A DNA stretch of 64,000 nucleotides from Maratus speciosus (lineage: Eukaryota > Arthropoda > Arachnida > Araneae > Salticidae), in assembly GCA_963932465.1 (NCBI GenBank), contig OZ010795.1:475158806-475222805 (forward strand). Reading direction: 5' to 3'. The notes below the pieces were generated by a model. That model had not been told where the DNA came from. It ran no database searches and worked only from the letters and a program-made list of their open reading frames with translations. Shown here in pieces: positions 47,930-57,848 of this stretch; positions within the stretch are counted from its first letter, which is position 1, and each line of letters begins with the position of its first letter. The position numbers and the translations under genes are program-made.

Positions 47930-48740
47930 CAAGAATCACTCCCATTTCGTGCTTCCTGCTATTAGGTCCACATCTGTTATAAAATGACTATAGATCGTAC
48001 TTCAAGACTTAATTATGTTGCTTTTTGCTTTTATCTTTGGATAACGTTTTTATTATGGTTAGTGTTATTATTATTTTTTTTTTACAAAACTTATTTAATT
48101 AGAAAAGATTACTCTAAAAAGAAGATATGTAACGAAACATATTAAAATACATATAATGCATGTGTCGACGCAAACGTGCATGCTTGTATAAACGTGTAAA
48201 AATAAATATAATTAAGCAGAATAATTCATGCAAAAAATAAAATGTTAAGAAGAAAAAAATAAAAAATGCTTAAGTGCAGGATTATAAAAAAAGTCATGAT
48301 AGGGACGTAAGGTTTTATTTAATTTATGTTTACTCTTTATACTTAACTTTCTTTCTTTTTGCTATTAGGTCCACATTTGTTTAAAAAAACCCACATAAAT
48401 TAAAAAATTTATCCCTTACTTGAAGACATAATTATACAATTTTGATGCTATTATCCTAGAATAATGTTTGTATTGTGATTAGTGATGTGCGTAGGTAAAA
48501 GAAATCTGTTTAATTAAAAGAGATTACTCTAAAAAAGAATAAAAATAATGAAGCATATTGAAACACATAAATGTACATATGCGTCGAGCACAAATTTACA
48601 TGCGTATAAATGCGTAAGAATACATATAATTAATGGAATTATCCAAGCAAAACTTGTTGTTTGTTATAAAAATTAGGAAGGTAAAATACAGAAAAGATTA
48701 AGTGCAGGATTATAAAAACATGGTAAGAATATAATCTTTC
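47930..48740 (+). repeat. Two units of about 400 bp, with relatives at 53100-53650
   Basis: TGCTATTAGGTCCACAT (47958, 48360), AGATTACTCTAAAAA, AAGTGCAGGATTATAAAAA and CATGCTTGTATAAACGTG-type segments recur in order. A further diverged unit with the same order is at 53100-53480 and a partial one at 53480-53650. Confidence 0.75.
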
Positions 48741-49009
48741 ATTTAATTAGCAATTATCTTAAGTACTTTATTAATTTATTAAGCACTGTTTTCTTGTTAA
48801 AAATATTATTTAGCAAGAATTTTAAAGACAAGAATTAAGAGGAAATATTTGATTCATTTCCTCTAAAAATGAAAAGTTTTGTGTTGTTAAAAGAATAATT
48901 ACTACGTTCTAGCTCACAGGCTATCAAAGTCTGAGAGCTAATGTGCCCGCAGGTTCTGTATGTACGTACGTACGTAACGCGATAGCTATTGATAGAAATA
49001 TTCGATTTG

Positions 49010-49430
49010 CTTCAAATTTTTTTCTTGGTTCATTTTCATAAAACGCTTCACTGATTAGTTTTGGGGGCTCATTGGTTAAGTATAAAGGGGGGGGGGGTAT
49101 GGGGCTAATCACCCCTTTAACTTAGATAAATGGGTTTTTCATGCAGAATAATCAGATTTACTTCAAATTTGGTGTACCGTTTAATTCTGATAAGGCGCTT
49201 CCTGATCTGATTTTGAGGTTCATTGGTTAAGTATAAAGGGGGGAACCGGGGGCGTAACACCACTTAATTTAGATAAATGGGTTTTTCTATCCGATTTGCT
49301 TCAAATTTGGTATACCGTGAGTTAAATTATCATAAGGCGCTTTCCTGATGAGATTTGGAGACTCATTGGTTAAGTATAAATATGTGAAACAGAGGGGAGG
49401 GGGGGGGGTGTAATACCATCCTTAATTTAT
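49010..49430 (+). repeat. About 147-bp tandem repeat, three units
   Basis: CATTGGTTAAGTATAAA at 49070, 49221 and 49364, each followed by a G-rich run, TTTAGATAAATGGGTTTTTC and a CTTCAAATTTGGTNTACCG stretch. Steps 151 and 143 bp. Confidence 0.88.
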
Positions 49431-49596
49431 TTTTCGAAAGGCATTATTCTTTGAACTAAGAGTATAATATACAATTAGTGTTAATAGACTGTGAGCTCAA
49501 TGCCATCAGTTTAATTGGGCACTTTTCTTTTTAACACTTTCCAACAAATAGAAGCGTAAAAAATACAACGTTAAAAGCACAAAATTGTTTAAATTT

Positions 49597-49645
49597 TAAG
49601 CATACCGGTTTCGGTACCATATAGCATACCTTCCTCAGTGCTAAG
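49597..49645 (-). ncRNA. Hammerhead-like motif, left arm
   Basis: Minus-strand counterpart of 49865-49913: CTGAGGA, an extra A, GGTA/TACC stem, GAAAC, CGGTA. See the right-arm entry for the fold. Confidence 0.4.
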
Positions 49646-49864
49646 GATGGCGGAAATTTGCTCACATATATAGGAGAGATGGGGATTCAAGTTAAAGGTT
49701 TATTGACCAATAGGAAAACAGAAGATTGCAGATAACAGCCAATAGGAAAATAGATGGGAAATAGAACCGAAGTAGTGAGGGAAAAAATTGCTTTCCTATT
49801 GGTCAATAAACCTTTAACTTGAATCCCCATCTCTCCTATATATGTGAGCAAATTTCCGCCATCC

Positions 49865-49913
49865 TTAGCACTGAGGAAGGTATGCTATATACTACCGAAA
49901 CCGGTATGCTTAA
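49865..49913 (+). ncRNA. Hammerhead-like motif, right arm
   Basis: CTGAGGA (49871-49877) fits CUGANGA. GGTA (879-882) pairs with TACC (893-896), then GAAA (897-900). A900-T905 and C901-G904 give a 2-bp stem III with GTA as cleavage triplet. AGCA (867-870) pairs with TGCT (907-910) as stem I. The extra A at 49878 between the core and stem II departs from the consensus, so activity is doubtful. Confidence 0.45.
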
Positions 49914-49989
49914 AATTTAAAATTTTTGGTGCTTTTAACGTTGTATTTTTTACGCTTCTATTATATTTTACCAAGCTCCTTCTTTATAA

Positions 49990-51205
49990 TTAATACTTTT
50001 CAACAAAGTTGAAAAGTGTTTATGACTTCGGTTTCTCTGTCCGTCTGGCCGTCTGTCCACGCTCTAACTCTGGTAAATATCCTCGGATCGTTCTGAAATT
50101 TTTGGAAGTTAGTGACCTCTACCATAGAACGTACCCTATTTCAAATGAAGTTTGTAGCATGTTTTGTTCATTTACAGGAACAGTCAAAAGTTTTTCGTTA
50201 CATTACGGGCAATGGGAAAAAATCGTTTCAAATGATTTTTAATAGTGTTACACTCTTTCAAACATAGTAAAATTGATATTCATTTATGAAGTCCACTAAA
50301 ATATGCATTCTGTTGAATATGCGGTGCAAAGAATAGTTATTGTTCATTTACAGGGCCACACAAAAGAATTCCGTTCATTATGGTATAGGGGAAATTGTTT
50401 GCGGTGTATTTGAAAAGATTTCAGATACTATATTGTATCCGAATTACTGTATATTAGTAATGATTGCTCGAAATGTATTTTTAATTATGATATGCGCATT
50501 TTTCACTATATTTCTGCATACTATTTGCGTATAAATGCTATAGTTCATATACAGGGCTACAGAAATGAATTCGTAAAGGTTACTGAGTATTAGCATCAAT
50601 TGCTTAAAGATTGCTTTTAAAGCAGTTATGCATTTTTACGCTGAACTGAATTTAGTTTACTAAGAAATATTTGTAGAATATAGATAAAACGATATATAGG
50701 GTCACGCAAAAAGTTAGATACATGGCCGTCTATGGGTGATAATTTCTTGAAATGTAATTTCAGTAGTTTTAAGAGTGTTTTAGTTTGAATTAAATTTTAG
50801 CTAAATAGTGCCATATAATAAAGGTACTAGGCAAACTACACGGCTGTACAAAAGTAACAAAAGTATTCAAGTATGTTTCCATCTATTAGTATAAATTGCT
50901 GAAAGATGAATTTCAACCTGTTATGCATTTTCTTGCTAAACTAAATTTTCCTATTATATAGTATATATATCAACCTTCAGATCAAATACAGGGCTGTTCA
51001 AAAAAATTGGAATACATATTTGGCTATGGATGGTAACTACTGAAATCAGTTTTTCAATTCTTTTATGCGTTTTATAAAATGTTTATTTAGTTATCTTATT
51101 TACCTTATTTCCCTAAATAACGAAGTTTTGTTAAAACATTCAGGAAGTGTTAAAAAGCGTTTCATAATGTATGCTTAACGCATGATTTTTCTTTCTTTTT
51201 TATTT
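49990..51205 (+). repeat. Dispersed R1 repeat, plus-oriented copy with internal units
   Basis: Opens with ACTTTTCAACAAAGTTGAAAAGTG (palindromic over its first 20 bases), then GTCCGTCTGGCCGTCTGTCC. Internal phrases of the type ACAGGGC-ACAAAAGAATT recur near 50354, 50555, 50700, 50842 and 50990, about 145 bp apart. Ends TATGCTTAACGCATGATTTT. Confidence 0.7.
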
Positions 51206-51207
51206 AT

Positions 51208-52060
51208 TAACACTGTCCAACATAGTTGAAAAGTGTTTTTGAATTCCGTTTGTCTGTCCGCCCGTGCTCTAACTCGCGCAAATAGTGTCCGATTGCCATG
51301 AAACTGATATATGTTATTGAGGTTTATCATGGCATGTTCAATATTGAAAAGTGTGTCATTTACAGGGACCCTCAAAAGAATTCTGCTACATGGCGGTGTA
51401 TGGGAAAAAATCGTTTGCGGTGAATTTTAATGATATTACACTATTTTAAATGTATTAAAATTGATATTTATCACTGAAGTTTATTACAGTAGTGTTTACT
51501 ATAGAACGTGTTGAACATAGAATTTATCGTTTATTTACAGTGATGCACAAAAGAGTTTGGCTACAGAAGAAAATTAGCAATAATTGAACTATTGAAGGCT
51601 AGGAACAATAATTGCTGGAAATGCGTTTTCAGTTGTTTTATGCGTTTTTAAATTTAATTATTTATTAAATATTGCTTGGTGTGTATAAATTCTGCAAATC
51701 ATATACTGGGCTGCACAAAAGTTTTCAATAACATGTGTGTTTATTAGCGGAAATTGCTGGATGGTAATTTTGAACTGTGCTATGCGTTTAACTGAACTGA
51801 CTTCTAGCATACTATCTAGTATACGTACATATTTATAGACCATATACAGGACTGTACAAAAGAATCGTATATTTTCCCGACTATTCATTGTGATAGCAGA
51901 AATTGTGTTTTCAAATGCATTATGCATTTTTAAAATTGTTCATTTAGACATCATCTTTCACCTTCGTAAACTAAGAAGTTTTGTTATAGTATTCTGAATG
52001 TGCTGAAAAATGTTTCATGATATATATTCCGTACGTATTATTTTTCGTTCTTGTTTTATG
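51208..52060 (+). repeat. Dispersed R1 repeat, second tandem copy
   Basis: Opens ACACTGTCCAACATAGTTGA and continues AAGTGTTTTTGAATTCCGTT; internal ACAAAAG phrases near 51362, 51541, 51708 and 51848; ends ATTCTGAATGTGCTGAAAAA, the inverse of the start of the 21.3 and 24.1 kb copies. Confidence 0.7.
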
Positions 52061-52184
52061 TAAGACTGAATAATAGTGAATATGCCAACTCATTGAATGT
52101 ATTTTGTACAAAAAATAATACTGAATATATAATACGTGATTTATCACATTGCTAACGAAGCGTAGAATCAACAATGTGAAAAAT

Positions 52185-52257
52185 GTCTAAGCGGGGAATC
52201 GAACCCGGAACTCTTGGAATAGCACTCCAAGTGCTCTACCATTTAAGCTACGAGGAC
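52185..52257 (-). other. tRNA-like sequence, 73 nt (probably not a functional tRNA)
   Basis: On the minus strand: TAGCTTAAATGG matches an A box and GGTTCGATTCC matches a B box. The D stem GCTT/GAGC, anticodon stem TTGGA/TCCAA with loop GTGCTAT (T33, anticodon GCT), and a T arm can be drawn. The acceptor stem pairs at only 4 of 7 positions, and a Ser(GCT) tRNA should have a long variable arm, which is absent. It is repeated in the other palindrome arm, so a tRNA-derived repeat is the better reading. Internal Pol III promoter elements may still work. Confidence 0.7.
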
Positions 52258-52330
52258 GATGCCCGGCTTAGCATTTCTCACACATGTTGGTAAGGGAAAT
52301 GCTAAGCTGGGCGTTGTCCGCGTAGCTTAA

Positions 52331-52764
52331 GGGGGCTGGTCACTCAGCTTCGGAATTCTCCTCCGTAATGTTAAGTCTATGGACTTTTGATGCATTCGTA
52401 TATATAAAATATCTTCTCGGGAAATTCAACTTTTAACAGCTTGTTTCTGTGTACTCTTCTTAAAGGACGTCTCTTTTTTCCTAGTTTTCAAATTATTTCT
52501 AAAATCTGTGCTGAATTTAATATTTTATGTGTTAAAAGCGGGCGAACTATGAGTAAGATTTTAACACTTCCTATAAAATTAAGTCAATTTTTCGAAATAT
52601 TTTGAGAACTAAGAAAAAAAGAGACATCTTTTAGGAAGTGTACACAAAAAATAGAAGTTAAAAATATTAATTTCCCGAGGAGATAGTTTAAATATACGAA
52701 TGCATCAAATGCCCAAAGACTTTACATTAGTTAGGGGAAATCGGAAGCTGAGTGACCAGCCCCC
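52331..52764. mobile_element. TTAA-flanked (piggyBac-type) MITE, 434 bp
   Basis: GGGGGCTGGTCACTCAGCTT at the left and AAGCTGAGTGACCAGCCCCC at the right, with TTAA on both sides (52327-52330, 52765-52768). Most of the element is an imperfect palindrome (AAAGGACGTCTCTTTTTT versus AAAAAGAGACATCTTTT). Removing the insert and one TTAA restores GTAGCTTAAATGGTAGA, identical to the uninterrupted left arm. No coding frame. Confidence 0.95.
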
Positions 52765-52832
52765 TTAAATGGTAGACCACTTCTTGCTCTATTCCAAGGG
52801 TTCCGGATTCGATACTCGGCTTGGACTTTTTT
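52765..52832 (+). other. tRNA-like sequence, right arm, 3' part
   Basis: Continues the interrupted unit: TTAAATGGTAGACCAC, CTATTCCAAGGGTTCCGG and a B-box-like GGATTCGATACTC, diverged from the left-arm copy. Its 5' part is at 52312-52330 on the far side of the MITE. Confidence 0.75.
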
Positions 52833-54239
52833 CACATTGTTGGTTCTGCGCTTCATTAGCAATGTGATAAATCACGTATTATATATCCAATAATTTCGAT
52901 TGTAATTTTACTGCTGAAAAATTATTGAAAAAATAATTAAAATTATAAAAAAAAAAAAAAATTAAAAATATTTCTGAGAACAATAGGTTTTTTTTTTTTT
53001 TAATGACTTTTAGAAAGCACACGCGAAAGCTTCAGAAGTATTTCTTATTGACGAATTAAGTTGTTTCATTTTCTGAAACTTCTGACTATAAATTGACATT
53101 TAATTCTCTGAAAATATGTGTTAGAAAATAATAAACATTTAAAAAATATATTCTTTATTTAGAGACATAATTAGGTACTTTTGCGAGAATAGAATCTTAA
53201 AATAATAATTGTATTATGATTGGTGATAAAGTTTTAAAAGTTCTATTTATTTAAGAAGGATTATTATTACTTTTTTAAAGAGTTAAGTAATGAAATATGT
53301 TCAAATACATAAACGTGTAGATGCATCAACTCAAATGTGTATATTTCTATAAATGTGTCAATATATTTATGCAAAATTATTCATGCAAAAAATTTTGTTT
53401 GTTAGAAATTTACGAGAGATAAAATGAAGGAATTTTATGTGCTGCTATAAAAACAGGAAAAGAATTTATAAATGTATCCGTTATTTGCAGGAATAAACAC
53501 ATAATATTTTGTTATTATCCCAGAATATTATTCATTTTATAGTTAGTGGAAAGGTTTTAAAATAATTCTATTTAATGAAGAAAGATTTACGTAAAAAAAA
53601 GGAATGAAACATATTCAAATACAAAAAAGTATACGTCTATAGATGAAAATAAGTATTTTATTTTATACTCTATCTTAAAGGAGCAATTCTTGTAAGTATA
53701 TATACATAGTCTTACAGGGTTTCCGAAAACTTCCCGAACTATTTTGATGAAGTTAACGGATTTTTCGGGGTCTAGAAATCGATATTTCAGGGCATTATCG
53801 GCTGGAAAAATTGCTTTCATGCAACATCCATTCTTTACACAGGTCAAAAACGTTGCAGGGGAGAAAAATTCAAGAACTGCTAAACATTGAAATAAAATAT
53901 AATTAGTTGGATGTGCCAATCCTAAAATTTTCTTCTATCTTATACATAATATTTCAAAAACTAGTTACGCATATTAATACTTCAATATTTTTAGTTCAAT
54001 GCTATACCAACTTTGATTTTCAGCTTAAATTTCTGCTTCAGTCAATTAAACGGGCTAAAAACGAGTTAATCAATATCATGATATTTGTTAAACTTAATAG
54101 TTTTTCCTTATTCTGTTGTTATCAGATGTTTGCGAATAGCCGGCTTAGCAAAAAGCAAGTTCCTGCCTCTGCACGAGACACCGATAGACAACAGAACTAC
54201 AAAAAATGAAGAAAAGTATACAAAAATCGCTATCACAGA

Positions 54240-55690
54240 GCCCATTTACCGCGCAATATTTCCAAATTCCTGTTGGCCACAGCCAAAAACATGCACGAAA
54301 AAAAATTTGGTTCAATTGTATGCATAATTTTATACACTTTTCGATGGTACAATAAACAAAATGGCACAAACATCGCTATTACAACGCCCACCCCCGTCCC
54401 GGCAGATTTTTTTTTAAATTCAGGGAGGACTTGTTTGCCATAGCCAGAAACATACACAAAAATTTTGGTTCAATTCTATGCATAACTTCATACAATTTTC
54501 GGTACAATAATGAAAATGGTTGAGGCATCGCAATTATAGCGCCCCCTTCCGGCATAATTTTTCCAAATTCAGGGAGGACCTTCATGCCATGACCAAAAAC
54601 AAACACAAAATATTTGGCTCAATTTTATGTATAACTTCATACATTTTTCGATGGTACAATATTCAAAATCGCACAAATTCACTATAACAGCGCCCCTAGC
54701 GGCGATTTTTTTCTAAATTCAGGGAGGACCTGCTTGCCATAGTCAAAAACTTAAAATAAAAATTTGATTCAATTCTATGCATAACTTCATACACTTTTGG
54801 ATGGTACAATATATAAAATCGCACAAAAATCGCTGTTACAGCGCCCCTTAGCGGCGATTTTTTTCTAAATTCAGGGAGGACCTGCTTGCCATAGTCAAAA
54901 ACTTAAAATAAAAATTTTATTCAATTCTATGAATAACTTCATACACTTTTGGATGATACAATATTCAAAATCGCACAAAAATCGCTGTTACAACGCCACC
55001 TACCGGCGATTTTTTTCTAAATTCAGGGATGACTTGTTTGCCATAGCCAGAAACGTAGACAAAAATTTGATTCAATTCTATGCATAACTTCATACAATTT
55101 TCGATGGTACAATAATGAAAATGGTTGAGACATCGCAATTATAGCGCCTCCTTTCGGCGGAATTTTTCCAAATTCAGGGAGGACCTTCGTGCCATGACCA
55201 AAAACAAACACAAAATATTTGGCTCAATTCTATGTATAACTTCATACATTTTTCGATGGTACAATATTCAAAATCGCACAAAAACCGTTATAACAGCGTC
55301 CCTAGGGGCGATTTTTTTCTAAATTCAGGGAGGACCTGCTTGCCATAGTCAAAAACTTAAAATAAAAATTTGATTCATTTCTATGCATAACTTACACTTT
55401 TGGATGGTATAATATTCAAAATCGCACAAAAATCGCTGTTACAGCGCCCCCTAGCGGCGATTTTTTTCCAAATTCACGGAGGACCTACTTACCATATCCA
55501 AAAACTTAAAATGAAAATTTGGTTTAATTCTATGCCTAACTTCATACACTTTTGGATGGTACAATATTCAAAATTGCACAAAAATCTCAATTACAGCGCC
55601 TCCTACCGGCGAATTTTTTCCAATTCAGGTAGGATCTGTTTGCCATAGCCAGAAACTTAAAATAAAAATTTGGTTAAATTCTATGTATAA
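54240..55690 (+). repeat. 151-bp satellite, about 10 units with 4-unit higher-order structure
   Basis: ATTCAGGGAGGAC anchors at 54419, 54570, 54720, 54872, 55024, 55175, 55326, 55475 and 55626 (steps 149-152). Units also carry ACTTCATACACTTTTGGATG, GGTACAATATTCAAAATCGC and CAGCGCCCCCTAGCGGCGA. Units four apart are more alike than neighbours: 54419 with 55024 (TAGCCAGAAAC) and 54570 with 55175 (ATGACCAAAAACAAACAC). The array ends in GGCGACAGACAAACGGACAC. Confidence 0.93.
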
Positions 55691-55860
55691 CTTCATACAA
55701 TGGCGACAGACAAACGGACACACGGACATACAGACATTTTCTATAAACATGTTTTTGGGGATCTCTGACCTCTAAAACGTGTAAATCCGTCGAAAAGCGG
55801 AAGACGAAAAAAATTTCGATTATAATACTTTCTTCTATTGAAGATAGAAGAAAGTAAAAA
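55690..55860 (+). repeat. Post-array segment, GACAGACAAACGGAC tract
   Basis: GGACACACGGACATACAGAC and GGATCTCTGACCTCTAAAAC, then ATTATAATACTTTCTTC with its inverse GAAGATAGAAGAAAGTA. Such tracts end many arthropod tandem-repeat-bearing elements; here it borders the satellite. Confidence 0.55.
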
Positions 55861-56429
55861 TATTGCAAATAGTATGCGATACGCAAAATGAAACAATTTC
55901 TATTGTTATATCCGCATCTTCGCATAAAGAAAATAGTTTTAAACTTTTATTCTGAAATGGGACACACAGATAAGTTTGGTGTCAAACGACAATGTTGTTT
56001 TAACTATATGGGAGTTATAATAATGATATTAAATGCGTCAGCTTTGTGACCATCGATTTGACCATAGATCTAATACACAGTGACGTGGATGCGAAGTCTT
56101 TATAGCTTTACTCCCTTTGACTGAGGGATTTTAAGGCCGAATCAATTGTTGTCGAGATATCTAATGGTTACTTTCGTGATTGATTAAGTAAGATCAGCCC
56201 AATAATTTAAAATGAGATTGTATAAAACGGTTAAGTAAACAATTTTATAAAGACGCTATAAGACATTTATTTTAAATTAGAAATTTTAAATGTATCGTTT
56301 TAAATATGACGTAATTTCCCGCAAAGTTATGTTTCTCATTTTAATAGTAACATAAAAATAATTTTAAAGGCCTGTAAAAGCCAAACTAAATCGGTGTGAC
56401 AATAGCAACTGCGAATTTCCATGTGTTTC

Positions 56430-57355
56430 AAGTATTTCTAAAAAGGAATTAGAGAAGAAGAAGTCAAAGGTTAGAAAGGGAAAATCTTCAATAGACGATG
56501 ATATGGATGATGATTAAATTCCGCACCAAGTTTCAGAAGATGAGGATTTTTTTTAACAGTGAGAATGAGTGTTCAGAGTGTCTAGCAGAGTGAAATAAAA
56601 CCTCGGAAAAATGTGATTGGATCTTATGCATTCAATGAAACTATTGGTTATATAAAAGCTGCTCAAAGTTCCTAAACAAATGTGCAGTCCGTGGCAGATC
56701 TGAGATTTTGCTGAAATGAACAAAGGGACACATAAAAAACATCACGAAAAAAGGTGAGCTCTAAAGCACTTTTTCACAATTGCTTTACCGTATTTAAACT
56801 TGTTATAATGTTTAAAAATAGGCATACTTAAGAGCCATATATTTTTTAAATGTTAAGTGGAAGATAATCTTTTTCTCAAATATCAGTTTGTTCTTTTATC
56901 AAATTGCAAACGTTTGTTACATTCATATTTTTGTAACTTCATAATATTAAGTAAGTTATCAACTTTAGTATGTCTAAAATATTAAAGTTACTTTTATTCG
57001 CCCCATTATGTTTTATACTGTTTCACAAAAATTATTGTTTAATTGGAAACTCCAAAAGGCATCTTACCCCTAGATAGTTGGCCATCTTACCCATAACTTG
57101 GCGTAAGATGCCGAAATGCAAGTGTACAAAAACAAGTGTATACAAAAAAAAAAAGCGTACAATGCAAGTGTACAAAAACAAAATTTTTGATGCTTTCTAT
57201 AACATCTGTAAAATAAAATAAGTTTTTAAATCGTGCATAAGAATCCAAACTTTAACAAGAAATCAATGAATAACGAATAAAAACAATAGGCAATTTTTAA
57301 AACAATTGAGTCAAAAACTACGGCATCTTCACCCAGTCTACCCTATGATTGTTTT
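56430..57355 (+). pseudogene. Pogo-like transposase C-terminus and 3' element end, decayed
   Basis: A basic/acidic stretch (KKSKVRKGKSSIDDDMDDD, 56458-56514), then after a frame change a segment with C-x2-C, W-x2-C-x2 and W spacing (56556-56690: ECSECLAE, NKTSEKCDWILCIQ, NYWLYKSCSKF). This resembles the PHD-like zinc finger at the end of some animal pogo/Tigger-type transposases. Three expected positions are lost: one reads as a stop, one as Y, one as R. Downstream, GGCATCTTACCCC (57058) and GGCATCTTCACCCAGTCTAC (57323), ending in CTA, look like an element terminus. The catalytic domain and left terminus were not found. Confidence 0.5.
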
Positions 57356-57848
57356 ACTTACATATTCTGTACCTCGGGAAGCCCGGTTTTATACCCTAGT
57401 TCTTTTAAAATGACAAAAATGTTGACCTTGCATTAGTTAGTGTTGCCGCAAAATAATTTTACAGGACATTTGATACAAGCATTGGGCGACATAAAGCTCA
57501 ACCATGGCGGTTTTGGTGTCTTAACGACTTTGGAGAAATGTTCTTGGGAGAATGACTTGTTTAAAATTCAGAGATTAAAACTCTAAGAAATATAAGGCAT
57601 ATCATACACTAAACAGACAAGCGACAAAAATGCGTAAGTCAAGAGACATTTCACCCTGATAACAAAGAAGAAACCGGTTTGAACGCTACAACTTGTTGCC
57701 TGTCTCACGCTTGTGTCTGCTTGTCTGCTCAGTGTGTGATCTGCCTAAGAGTTGATTTATGAAGCATTATTTCTGATTTTCTCTGATGATGTCAAAAGCT
57801 TTTCTTGAAAAGTTATGATAGAAAAATCAAATATTGCTCGATAGTTAA

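Larger units (their letters stand above)
49547..49962. mobile_element. Palindromic MITE, 416 bp
   Basis: Arms of about 190 bp are almost identical in inversion: AATAGAAGCGTAAAAAATAC outermost, then CTATATATGTGAGCAAATTT and AACTTGAATCCCCATC, and a CTATTGGTCAATAAACC next to the short centre. No coding frame; target duplication not resolved. Confidence 0.9.
52122..52889. mobile_element. Palindromic element made of two inverted tRNA-like arms
   Basis: Arms of about 165 bp meet near 52285 (GCTTAGCATTTCTC.. versus ..GGGAAATGCTAAGC) and end at ATATATAATACGTGATTTAT and ATAAATCACGTATTATATAT. Each arm includes a tRNA-like unit. The right arm is interrupted by the TTAA-flanked MITE at 52331-52764. Without that insert the whole is about 330 bp. 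Confidence 0.85.

Noticed and set aside
52185..52257. Functional tRNA-Ser(GCT) gene
   Set aside because: Acceptor stem mismatched at three of seven pairs, no long variable arm, and a second copy in the opposite arm of a palindrome.
53907..54209. 100-codon plus-strand frame before the 151-bp satellite
   Set aside because: No recognisable motif and low-complexity composition; overlapping frames on both strands are equally open.
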